Source: Ga0077555 sp041397775
Lineage (GTDB): Bacteria > Pseudomonadota > Alphaproteobacteria > Rhizobiales > Hyphomicrobiaceae
Direction: 5' to 3'
NCBI GenBank assembly: GCA_041397775.1
Contig: JAWKWB010000005.1
Span: 62,001-126,000 of the forward strand
DNA: 64,000 bases
The translations under genes were made by a program, and so were the position numbers. The notes beneath the pieces were generated by a model, which worked only from the letters and a program-made list of their open reading frames with translations, did no database searches and had not been told where the DNA came from. Within the stretch, counting starts at the first letter, position 1; every line of letters begins with the position of its first letter. This document shows positions 8,891-16,579 of the stretch, piece by piece.

Positions 8891-9643
8891 ATGCCGAGCT
8901 TTCTTTCCGATGGCGTGGAGATCGCCTACCTCGATGAAGGTGAGGGCGAACCGATCATCCTCATCCATGGCTTTGCGTCCAACGCGACCGTGAACTGGGT
9001 CGATACGGGCTGGGTGAAAACCCTGGTCAAGGAGGGCCGGCGCGTCATCGCCATCGACAACCGGGGCCATGGCGCCTCCGCCAAGCTCCATCGGCCCGAG
9101 GACTACAGTGCCCCCGTCATGGCCGAGGACGTGCGTCGCCTGCTCGACCACGTCGGCATCCCGCGCGCCGACGTCATGGGATACTCCATGGGCTCGCGCA
9201 TCGCCGCGTTCCTGGCCCTTGCCCATCCCGACCGCGTCCGCAGTCTCGTTTTCGGCGGACTGGGCGGCAACATGGTGCGCCCGATGGCTGGCACAGGCCC
9301 CATCGCCGCCGCACTCGAAGCACCCACTATCGACGACGTGACCAATGCCACCGCGCGCACCTTCCGCGCCTTCGCCGAACAGACGAAAAGCGACCTCAAG
9401 GCGCTGGCCGCCTGCATCCGCTCCGCGCGCGATCCGCTCACGGCAGCCGCGCTCGCAACGCTGACTTGTCCCGTTCTGGTGGCGGTCGGCAGCACCGATG
9501 TGATCGCGGGCTCCGCGCAGGCGCTGGCCGACATCATCCCTGGCGCGCAGGCCCTGGTGCTGGAAGGCCGCGACCACATGAAGGCCGTGGGAGATCGCAC
9601 GTTCAAGGACGGCGTTTGCGCCTTCCTGCGCGCAAGACCCTGA
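8891..9643 (+). CDS. Alpha/beta-fold hydrolase
   Basis: A 250-residue alpha/beta hydrolase. The oxyanion HGF motif is at 26-28 (LIHGFAS), the nucleophile elbow is GYSMGS (Ser99), and the acid and His are in GSTDVIAG and GRDHMKAVGD. The DNRGHGAS segment is typical of esterases, enol-lactonases and C-C hydrolases. No substrate can be assigned. An in-frame start 27 codons upstream (8810) is less likely because the extra residues are unlike the family and overlap the divergent promoter region. A modest ribosome site (GAGAA) precedes ATG 8891. Confidence 0.85.
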   Translation: MPSFLSDGVEIAYLDEGEGEPIILIHGFASNATVNWVDTGWVKTLVKEGRRVIAIDNRGHGASAKLHRPEDYSAPVMAEDVRRLLDHVGIPRADVMGYSMGSRIAAFLALAHPDRVRSLVFGGLGGNMVRPMAGTGPIAAALEAPTIDDVTNATARTFRAFAEQTKSDLKALAACIRSARDPLTAAALATLTCPVLVAVGSTDVIAGSAQALADIIPGAQALVLEGRDHMKAVGDRTFKDGVCAFLRARP

Positions 9644-9767
9644 CAAGACGAGCATTTCCGAACGACCGGCAGGCGCCGTTAACGGCGTTGACGATTCGTT
9701 GAGCCATGTCCCGGCCCGGGACGGTACAGTTCCAGCGACAGTTGTACTGACCAGCCGGAGCCGATCG

Positions 9768-10211
9768 ATGTCGCGTAACACCGCCCTTGCCACATTCGCC
9801 GTTGCGGCCGCCGTCTCGGCGCTGTCGACCGCAGCTTTCGCACAGCAGGCGACGACGACCCGCGTCGAGACGCGGCCGTTCTACGGCGCCACCGTGACAC
9901 TCGAGGCCGGCGTGCGCGTCTTCCGTCCACTGCCGCCGCATTCCAAGGTCGTCATCAATCCCGGCGGCAGGACCCCGCTGAGCCTGAGCTTCGAGGAAAA
10001 CCGCACGATCTCCCACAACTACGAATACGGCAGCGGCAGGGAAGCACGCGACAGCGGCGATCGCGACAGCGACAACGGCGTCAGCTTCGCCAGCTCCGAT
10101 CACAACCCCGCCGTGCCCGGCGTCACACCGCCCCCGCGCGGCTACGGCTACCCCAAGCCGCACAAGGGATCGGGCAACAAGCACAACGGCGGGGGCCACG
10201 CCAAGCACTGA
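9768..10211 (+). CDS. Secreted protein of unknown function, Gly/His-rich C-terminus
   Basis: A 147-residue protein with a clear Sec signal peptide (cleavage predicted after STAAFA, residue about 25). The mature part has a short beta-like region (TVTLEAGVRVFRPLPPHS), then a disordered tail rich in Ser, Asp, Pro, Gly and His ending KHNGGGHAKH, which could bind metal ions. No family was recognised. The ATG at 9768 follows GGAG at 9757-9760 and directly begins the signal peptide. The gene has its own strong terminator just downstream, so it is probably monocistronic. Confidence 0.7.
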   Translation: MSRNTALATFAVAAAVSALSTAAFAQQATTTRVETRPFYGATVTLEAGVRVFRPLPPHSKVVINPGGRTPLSLSFEENRTISHNYEYGSGREARDSGDRDSDNGVSFASSDHNPAVPGVTPPPRGYGYPKPHKGSGNKHNGGGHAKH

Positions 10212-10263
10212 GCTGCCACCGGCCTTGTTCTCCGGCCGTCAACGGGTTACGGGACTTGCCAAT

Positions 10264-10296
10264 GCGGCGCGCCATTCGGATCGGCGCGCCGCCTTT
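10264..10296 (+). terminator. Intrinsic terminator after the secreted-protein gene
   Basis: Perfect 10-bp stem GCGGCGCGCC / GGCGCGCCGC (10264-10273 with 10283-10292), 9-base loop, then CTTTC. It separates the secreted-protein gene from truA, which starts 18 bases later. Confidence 0.7.
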
Positions 10297-10313
10297 CATC
10301 GAGCCCCAGCCCC

Positions 10314-11093
10314 ATGCCGCGCTATCGCATCATCATCGAGTATGACGGCACGCCTTTCGTCGGCTGGCAGACCCAGGCCGTGGGCAGATCGATTCAATCC
10401 AGCCTGACCGACGCGATCCGCAAATTGACCGGCGAGGACGTGGTCGTCCGCGGCGCCGGCCGCACGGACGCGGGCGTGCACGCACTCGGCCAGGTCGCCC
10501 ATTTCGACCTCGCGCGGGAATGGCCGGCCTTCAAGATCCGCGAAGGGCTGAATTACCACCTCAAGCCCGATCCCATCGTCATCATCGAGGCGGATATCGT
10601 AGACGCCGGCTTCGACGCCCGCTTCTCTGCCACAGCCCGCCACTATCTCTATCGCATGCTGTCACGCCGCGCGCCCCCCGCCCTCACCCGCAATCGCGTC
10701 TGGTGGGTGCAGAAGCCGCTGGACGTCGCGGCCATGGCGGAGGCGGCGACCCACCTGCTCGGAAGACACGATTTCACGACGTTCCGGGCGGCCGGCTGCC
10801 AGGCCCGATCCCCGGTCAAGACCCTGGACGTGCTCACCGTGGAGCAGGTGCGCGACGAGATCGAGATCCGGGCTTCCGCGCGCTCGTTCCTGCATCATCA
10901 GGTGCGCTCGTTCGTCGGCAGCCTCAAGCACGTCGGCGAGGGACGCTTGACGCATCACGATATGAAGGCCGCCCTGGAGGCCTGCGACCGGTCGCGATGC
11001 GGCGCGCTCGCCCCCTCCCGCGGGCTCTATCTGGTGCGCGTCGACTACGGGTCGGCTGCCAACGAAAACGACCGCTCGATATCAGGCCAATAA
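10314..11093 (+). CDS. truA: tRNA pseudouridine(38-40) synthase TruA
   Basis: A 259-residue enzyme that isomerises uridine 38, 39 or 40 in the anticodon stem-loop of many tRNAs. The N-terminal YDGTPFVGWQ and the catalytic GRTDAGVHA motif with Asp52 are intact, as are FHHQVRS-type (here FLHHQVRSFVG) and APSRGLYL in the C-terminal half. Length matches the family. It starts 18 bases after a terminator, and the SDR gene follows after 15 bases on the same strand. The common alphaproteobacterial partners fmt and def are not present here. Confidence 0.95.
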   Translation: MPRYRIIIEYDGTPFVGWQTQAVGRSIQSSLTDAIRKLTGEDVVVRGAGRTDAGVHALGQVAHFDLAREWPAFKIREGLNYHLKPDPIVIIEADIVDAGFDARFSATARHYLYRMLSRRAPPALTRNRVWWVQKPLDVAAMAEAATHLLGRHDFTTFRAAGCQARSPVKTLDVLTVEQVRDEIEIRASARSFLHHQVRSFVGSLKHVGEGRLTHHDMKAALEACDRSRCGALAPSRGLYLVRVDYGSAANENDRSISGQ

Positions 11094-11108
11094 CGCAAGG
11101 AACCGCCC

Positions 11109-11873
11109 ATGCAGCTCCCTCGGACACCGTCATTCCGGCTCGATGGCAAGCGGGCACTCGTCACGGGAGCCGGACGCGGCATCGGCCTGGGCGCGGCGGC
11201 GGCACTGGCCGACGCAGGCGCACACGTGGTCCTCGCCGCCCGCACCCGGGATGAGATCGAGGCCGCAGCCGTTGCCATCCGCGACAAAGGCGGCTCCGCC
11301 GAAGCTCTGGTGCTCGACGTGACCGACGCCGCCGCCGTGCAATCGGCCATCGCCGCGGCGGATCCATTCAACGTGCTGGTCAACAATGCCGGCAGCAATC
11401 GCCCGCAGCCGTTCATCGACTTCAAGCTGGAGGACCTCGATCACCTCCTGGACCTGAACGTCCGCGCGGCTTTCGTGGTGGCCCAGGCCGTCGCCAAGCG
11501 CATGGTCGCGACGGGCACCAAGGGATCGCTGATCCACGTCTCGTCGCAGATGGCGTTCATCACCGGGCCCGGCCGATCGGTCTACTGCGGCACCAAGGCC
11601 GGGCTGGAGGGTATCTCGCGCGGTATCGCCTGGGAGCTGGCGCCGCACGGCATCCGCTCCAATACGTTGTGCCCGACGTTCATCGAGACACCGCTGGCGG
11701 CCAACTTCCTCGCCGACCAGGAATTCAAGGACTTCGTGCTGTCGAAGATCAAGCTCGGCCGTGTCGGCCAGATCGAGGACTTGATGGGTGCGGTCGTCTA
11801 CCTCGCATCCGATGCCTCGGGCCTCGTCACCGGCACGCATCTCGTCGTGGACGGCGGCTGGACGCTGGGCTGA
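11109..11873 (+). CDS. Short-chain dehydrogenase/reductase (gluconate 5-dehydrogenase-like)
   Basis: A 254-residue classical SDR with a full active site: cofactor motif TGAGRGIG (19-26), NNAG (92-95), Ser145/146, Tyr159 and Lys163, and the C-terminal LVVDGGWTLG typical of the family. It oxidises or reduces an alcohol or ketone with NAD(P); the nearest functional labels would be gluconate 5-dehydrogenase or 3-oxoacyl reductase, neither of which the sequence settles. It sits 15 bases behind truA and is convergent with sdhB. Confidence 0.88.
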   Translation: MQLPRTPSFRLDGKRALVTGAGRGIGLGAAAALADAGAHVVLAARTRDEIEAAAVAIRDKGGSAEALVLDVTDAAAVQSAIAAADPFNVLVNNAGSNRPQPFIDFKLEDLDHLLDLNVRAAFVVAQAVAKRMVATGTKGSLIHVSSQMAFITGPGRSVYCGTKAGLEGISRGIAWELAPHGIRSNTLCPTFIETPLAANFLADQEFKDFVLSKIKLGRVGQIEDLMGAVVYLASDASGLVTGTHLVVDGGWTLG

Positions 11874-11916
11874 GCGCGACCAGCGTCCCTCGTGCCAAGG
11901 CCGGACGGCGCCGGGA

Positions 11917-12696
11917 TCAGACCCGGCGCTCGACCATCAGCTTCTTGAGCTCGGCAATGGCCTTGGCCGGATTCAGGCCCTTCGGGCACGCCTTCGCGCA
12001 GTTCATGATGGTGTGGCAGCGGTAGAGGCGGAACGGATCCTCGAGGTTGTCCAGGCGATCGCCCGTCGCCTCGTCGCGGCTGTCGATGACCCAGCGATAG
12101 GCCTGCAGCAGCACCGCGGGGCCGAGATAGCGGTCCGAGTTCCACCAGTAGCTCGGGCACGACGTCGAGCAGCACGCGCACAGGATGCACTCGTAGAGGC
12201 CGTCGAGCTTCTCGCGATCCTCGCGCGCCTGCTTCCACTCCTTCGGCGGCGTCGGCGTCGTCGTCTGCAGCCACGGTTCGATCGAACGGTGCTGGGCGTA
12301 GAAATTCGTCAGGTCGGGAACGAGATCCTTCACCACTTCCATGTGCGGCAGCGGATAGATCTTGACTGCGCCCTTCACCTCCTCGATGGCCTTGAGGCAG
12401 GCCAGCGTATTGGTGCCGTCGACGTTCATCGAGCACGAGCCGCAGATGCCTTCGCGGCAGGAACGGCGGAAGGTCAGCGTCGGATCGATCTCGTTCTTGA
12501 TCTTGATGAGCGCGTCCAGGATCATCGGACCGCACTGCTTCAGGTCCACCCAGTAGGTGTCGACGTGCGGGTTCTTCCCGTCGTCCGGGTTCCAGCGATA
12601 GACGCGGAATTCCTTCCACTCACCCTTGCCCTCCGGCTTGTTCCAGGTTTTTCCGGAGGTGATCGTCGAGTTCGAGGGTAGTGTGAGCTGGACCAT
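11917..12696 (-). CDS. sdhB: Succinate dehydrogenase iron-sulfur subunit
   Basis: A 259-residue subunit carrying the three Fe-S clusters that pass electrons from succinate oxidation to quinone. The [2Fe-2S] site CREGICGSCSMNVDG, the [4Fe-4S] site CILCACCSTSCPSYWW and the [3Fe-4S] and last cluster ligands RCHTIMNCAKACPKGL are all present. The start at 12696 (MVQLTLP) is preferred to one seven codons upstream on homology. Unusually, no sdhA, sdhC or sdhD gene is adjacent: the gene upstream on the same strand encodes a LpoA/LppC lipoprotein. The complex must be completed from genes elsewhere. Confidence 0.95.
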   Translation of the reverse strand: MVQLTLPSNSTITSGKTWNKPEGKGEWKEFRVYRWNPDDGKNPHVDTYWVDLKQCGPMILDALIKIKNEIDPTLTFRRSCREGICGSCSMNVDGTNTLACLKAIEEVKGAVKIYPLPHMEVVKDLVPDLTNFYAQHRSIEPWLQTTTPTPPKEWKQAREDREKLDGLYECILCACCSTSCPSYWWNSDRYLGPAVLLQAYRWVIDSRDEATGDRLDNLEDPFRLYRCHTIMNCAKACPKGLNPAKAIAELKKLMVERRV

Positions 12697-12819
12697 GTCG
12701 CGAACTTCCCGTGGCATGCCCCGGCCGTATCGGCGCAGGGCGATAGAATTCGTCGCGGCGGACTTTGTTGAACGGCGCGCCCCATGTCAATATCGGAACG
12801 CGAATATCGGCCCCGCAGA

Positions 12820-14130
12820 TCACCGCGTCGCAGTACCGTGCAGGGGACTACCGGCCACGTCCGGCAAGCGCATCGACGAGACCACGGAGGGCGACGCGCT
12901 CGCCACCGGGCTTGGCCTGTCGATGACGACCGGACCGGATGCCGTCAGCTCCAGCACCGCGAGATTGCGCTTCGCAAAGCCCGCAGGATCGATGTGCAGC
13001 ACGCCGTCCGCCCCCGTGAACCCCGTTGCGCGCGTCAACATGGGTACGGAATATCGGCTGCCCTTCGGCCCCGTCGCCAGCGAGGCCGCCACCACCACCG
13101 CATCGTGCGACAGGGACGCGAGCCTTGGCGGCATGGTCCGGTAGGCCTTGCCGTAACGCTCCGCGAGATCGCTCCAGCCGCGTGGATCGGGACTGGCGAA
13201 CCACCCGCCATGTGCCCGCTTGACGAGCGTAGCGGAGGGGAAATCCCAGCCGCTGGTGCCCAGGAGCTGGACCCGCGCGGGATCGATCCGCAGCGCCGTC
13301 ATCATGCTCGCGACCTGCCGCAGCGTGTCCTGGCCGGCCGGAAGAAAGATCGCATCCACGGCCCCCGAGCCGTCGTCCGACATCTCCAGGGCATCCCGCA
13401 CGCGCCCGACCGAGCCGATGATGCCGCCAGCACCGATGTCGTAGGTCTGCAGGAACGCGACACTGGCGCCACCGCGCGCGACAGCCTGGCGGAACGCGGC
13501 CTCCTGGATCTTGCCCTCCGCATCGCTCGGGATCAGCGCCGCAAACCGCCGCCGCCCCTTGGCGATGGCGTAGCTGACCACGCGATCGATCTCGTTGACC
13601 TGCGAGAAGCTCAACAGATATGCGCCCCCGCCGGCAACGGACGGATCGTTCGAGAATGCCAGCACGGGCACGTTGGCCTTCCGCGCGAGGGGCTTCACCG
13701 CTGCCACCGAGCGGGAGAACAGCGGCCCCAGAATGAGTTCCGCGCCTTCCCGCAGCGCCTCCTCGGCGGCCAGGCGCGCGCCCTCGGGCGTCCCCTTGTC
13801 GTCCTTCACGACGAGCTGGATAGGGCTCGAGCCACGCTCGAACATGGCGAGTTCGGCCGCCTGCCGCATCCCCAGCGCCATCGCCGCGGTCTGCGGATCG
13901 CCTGAAAGCGGCAGCAGAAGCGCTATTTTCGCGTTTTCGCCACCACGCGGAGCCGGATCGGGCACCTTGCCGGCGGCCCCGGTCGACGCCGTGACCCCAG
14001 CCGCGCCCAGGTTGGCCGAGCAGCCGCCCAGCGCCCCCGTGGCGGCAAGGCCGATGCCTTGCAGCAAACGCTTTACGACGATACGGCGTTCGATCGCTTT
14101 CGATGCAGCGCGCAACGGTCCCTCGTTCAT
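12820..14130 (-). CDS. Penicillin-binding protein activator, LpoA/LppC-type lipoprotein
   Basis: A 436-residue outer-membrane or periplasmic lipoprotein with a type I periplasmic-binding fold. The N-terminus has Arg residues, a hydrophobic stretch and the lipobox ALGGC, so Cys at about residue 37 would be lipidated. The remainder reads as a receptor-family ligand-binding domain (IALLLPLSGDPQ, LILGPLFS, VPVLAFSND). E. coli LpoA activates PBP1A, and a class A PBP is encoded 10 kb away. The gene is divergent from rsmI-yraN, the same association seen in E. coli (rsmI, lpoA, yraN), which strongly supports the call. The open frame continues far upstream, but ATG 14130 is the first that gives a signal peptide. 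Confidence 0.85.
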   Translation of the reverse strand: MNEGPLRAASKAIERRIVVKRLLQGIGLAATGALGGCSANLGAAGVTASTGAAGKVPDPAPRGGENAKIALLLPLSGDPQTAAMALGMRQAAELAMFERGSSPIQLVVKDDKGTPEGARLAAEEALREGAELILGPLFSRSVAAVKPLARKANVPVLAFSNDPSVAGGGAYLLSFSQVNEIDRVVSYAIAKGRRRFAALIPSDAEGKIQEAAFRQAVARGGASVAFLQTYDIGAGGIIGSVGRVRDALEMSDDGSGAVDAIFLPAGQDTLRQVASMMTALRIDPARVQLLGTSGWDFPSATLVKRAHGGWFASPDPRGWSDLAERYGKAYRTMPPRLASLSHDAVVVAASLATGPKGSRYSVPMLTRATGFTGADGVLHIDPAGFAKRNLAVLELTASGPVVIDRPSPVASASPSVVSSMRLPDVAGSPLHGTATR

Positions 14131-14317
14131 GGTGGTGTGCCGGGCACGGGCGTTGCGGCCTCGGCCCGTCGTCTTCGTCGCCACTCTGGCATGCTGTCGC
14201 CCGTCCTGGAACCGAAACAACGACTTGCATTCCAACGGAGGCGAAATCTTCGTAAAGTTTCGCGTCGGCGATAGCCCGCCGGCACCGGACCGAATAGTGC
14301 AAATGAGCCACGAGACA

Positions 14318-14337
14318 GCGAATTCACGGGAATTCGC
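14318..14337. promoter_or_regulatory. Perfect 8-bp inverted repeat ahead of rsmI
   Basis: GCGAATTC and GAATTCGC (14318-14325 and 14330-14337) are perfect inverted copies separated by ACGG, 21 bases before the rsmI start in the divergent lppC-rsmI spacer. It could be an operator or a leader hairpin; nothing in the sequence decides which. Confidence 0.35.
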
Positions 14338-14358
14338 CCGTGTGCGGATGAGCTTGCC

Positions 14359-15285
14359 ATGCCCAATGACGCGCCGCCCTCCCCAACATCCGGTTCGTCC
14401 GGCCTGCTGCGCGCCGCTGCGGCCGAAATCGAGCGTCAGCTTGCCACAGCCCTCGCGCCCGGCCTCTACCTCGTCGCCACGCCCATCGGCAATCTCGGGG
14501 ATATCACCCTGCGCGCGCTGGCCGTTCTTGCCCGCGCCGACGTGATCTATTGCGAGGACACGCGCCACAGCCGTGGCTTGCTGACCCACTTCGCCATCGA
14601 CCGGCCGTTGCGCTCCTATCACGAGCACAACGCCGAGGAGGAGCGTCCCCGTATCCTCCGGCAGCTCGACGATGGTCGTATCGTTGCCGTCATCACCGAC
14701 GCGGGCACGCCGCTGGTGTCGGACCCGGGCTTCAAGCTGACGCGCGCGGCGACCGAGGCCGGCCACGGCGTCTTTGCGCTGCCCGGTGCTTCGGCCGTCC
14801 TGACGGGGCTCGCCGTATCCGCCCTGCCCAGCGACGCCTTTTTCTTCGCCGGCTTCCCCCCACCCAAGGAAGCGGCCCTGCGCGCCCGCCTCGAAGAGCT
14901 GCGGCCGGTCCCCGCGACGCTCATCCTGTTCGAGGCGCCCGGCCGTGTCGCCAGGCTGCTCGCCGCCATCGCCGACGTCCTGGGCGACCGCGACGTCGTC
15001 GTCGCGCGCGAACTGACCAAGCGCTTCGAGGAGATCGTCCGCGGAACCGCCAGCGACGTCGCGGCGAAACTCGCTGGAGCTGAAACGCGCGGCGAAATCG
15101 TCGTGCTGATTGCCCCGCCCGATGCCACCGTCGAGGCCACCGACGACGCCATCGCCGCCGAACTCGCGCGCCTGCTTCCCACAACCAGCGTCAAGGATGC
15201 CACCCGCGCCGTCGCCGACCACCTGCGCGTCGCCCGCTCGCGCGTCTACGACATCGCGCTGAAACTGCGGTCCGGGCAGCGGTGA
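14359..15285 (+). CDS. rsmI: 16S rRNA (cytidine(1402)-2'-O)-methyltransferase RsmI
   Basis: A 308-residue SAM-dependent tetrapyrrole-methylase-fold enzyme that 2'-O-methylates C1402 of 16S rRNA. The signatures LYLVATPIGNLGDIT, YCEDTRHS, DAGTPLVSDPG and ESPHR-like (here FEAPGRV) are present in order. Length is normal apart from a 35-residue Ala/Pro-rich N-terminal extension, so translation may begin further in. It overlaps yraN by four bases (GTGA), indicating translational coupling, and is divergent from the lppC gene. Confidence 0.93.
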   Translation: MPNDAPPSPTSGSSGLLRAAAAEIERQLATALAPGLYLVATPIGNLGDITLRALAVLARADVIYCEDTRHSRGLLTHFAIDRPLRSYHEHNAEEERPRILRQLDDGRIVAVITDAGTPLVSDPGFKLTRAATEAGHGVFALPGASAVLTGLAVSALPSDAFFFAGFPPPKEAALRARLEELRPVPATLILFEAPGRVARLLAAIADVLGDRDVVVARELTKRFEEIVRGTASDVAAKLAGAETRGEIVVLIAPPDATVEATDDAIAAELARLLPTTSVKDATRAVADHLRVARSRVYDIALKLRSGQR

Positions 15286-15662
15286 AGGGCGATCCCGACA
15301 GCGTCGAGGAGCGCCGCACACGCCTGCGGCGGGGCGCATCCGCCGAATGGCGCGCCGCCGCAGCGCTGATGGCCAAGGGCTATCGCATCCTCGCCCGCCG
15401 GCATCGCACGCCGTTCGGCGAAATCGACATCATCGCCGTTCGCGGCAAACGCTTGGCGTTCGTGGAAGTGAAGCGCCGGGCCGGTCTCGCCGAGGCGGAA
15501 GCAGCCCTGACCACGACGCAGGCTGCTCGCGTCACGGACGCCGCCGAATATTGGATATCCCGCCATCCCTTCTACCGCGACCACGAGATGGGGCTCGACG
15601 CCATCCTGGTCGTCCCGTGGCGCTGGCCCCTGCATCTGGCCAACGCCCTGTCGCCGGTGTGA
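15282..15662 (+). CDS. YraN/UPF0102 family nuclease-like protein
   Basis: A 126-residue member of UPF0102, a PD-(D/E)XK nuclease-fold family of unsettled function. The core motif is present: RTPFGEIDIIA followed by FVEVKRR. The start is the GTG that overlaps the rsmI stop by four bases; the following basic helix (EERRTRLRRGASAEWRAA) is the family N-terminus. The rsmI-yraN pair is a conserved neighbourhood in proteobacteria. It is convergent with the TauD-type dioxygenase gene. Confidence 0.88.
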   Translation: MKGDPDSVEERRTRLRRGASAEWRAAAALMAKGYRILARRHRTPFGEIDIIAVRGKRLAFVEVKRRAGLAEAEAALTTTQAARVTDAAEYWISRHPFYRDHEMGLDAILVVPWRWPLHLANALSPV

Positions 15663-15684
15663 CGACGCTCCCCGTTTGCGCGCC

Positions 15685-16536
15685 CTATGCGACCCCGCCG
15701 AGCGGCCCGCCCTCCAGCGTGATGCGATGCATCAGCCGGCGCTCGCCGTGATAGTCGTTGACCGCCAGATGCCACGTTGCCCGGTTGTCCCAGAACGCGA
15801 TCGAGCCGGGCCGCCAGTTGAACCGCGTCTGGAACTCGGGCCGTGCCGCGTGCTGATAGAGATAGTCGAGTAGCGCCTTGCTCTCCGGCACCGTCCAGCC
15901 TTCGATGTGCGTCGTGAAGCCCGGATTGACGAACAGGATCTTCTTGCCGCTCTCGGGATGCTTGATCACGATGGGGTGGAGGGCGTCCTGCGTCGCCTGT
16001 TCGGCATTGCCCAGCCGGTCGCCGGCTTCGCGCGCGGCTTGTGCCTTCGCGCCGAACACGTGCCGGCTGGAATGCACGGCATTCAGTCCTTGCAGCGTCC
16101 GCTTCAGGCCGTCCGATAGCGCCTCGTAGGCCAGTGCCATGGAGGCGAAGATCGTGTCGCCACCGCGCGGCGGCGTCTCGCGCGCCAGCAGGATCGAGCC
16201 CAGCGCCGGAACCTGATCGTAACTGTGATCCGTGTGCCAGCCGCCCCCGATGTTCGTCTTCTGGCCGGGCTCCTTGCGCACTTCGGCGATCTTGGGATGT
16301 CCCTCCACCGCCTTGAAGAAGCGGTTGATGTTGATCTGCGCGAACCGCTCTGCGAACGCGACATGCTGCTCGGGCGACAGCGTCTGGTCGCGGAAGAAGA
16401 CCACGCCCTGCTCGTGCAGCGCCGAGCGGATCTCGCTGACGGCGCCTTCGGGCAGTGCTTCACTCAAATCGACGCCGAGGATCTCGACGCCGAGCGCGCC
16501 CGAGCAAGGGCGAATGTCCAATCGCGAATTGCGCAT
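15685..16536 (-). CDS. TauD/TfdA-family Fe(II)/2-oxoglutarate dioxygenase
   Basis: A 283-residue oxygenase of the taurine/2,4-D dioxygenase family. The iron-binding HTD (His101, Asp103) sits in WHTDHS, the distal His and the 2-oxoglutarate Arg in the C-terminal WDNRATWH and MHRITL segments. These enzymes hydroxylate a substrate and release sulfite, glyoxylate or similar; the substrate is unknown. ATG 16536 has GGGAGGA about eight bases upstream. It lies 43 bases downstream of hyuB on the same strand and may be the last gene of a hydantoin-related operon. Confidence 0.87.
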   Translation of the reverse strand: MRNSRLDIRPCSGALGVEILGVDLSEALPEGAVSEIRSALHEQGVVFFRDQTLSPEQHVAFAERFAQININRFFKAVEGHPKIAEVRKEPGQKTNIGGGWHTDHSYDQVPALGSILLARETPPRGGDTIFASMALAYEALSDGLKRTLQGLNAVHSSRHVFGAKAQAAREAGDRLGNAEQATQDALHPIVIKHPESGKKILFVNPGFTTHIEGWTVPESKALLDYLYQHAARPEFQTRFNWRPGSIAFWDNRATWHLAVNDYHGERRLMHRITLEGGPLGGVA

Positions 16537-16579
16537 TCTTGTTTCCTCCCGGGGGCGTCTGGCCGGCCCCCCGCGAGGA

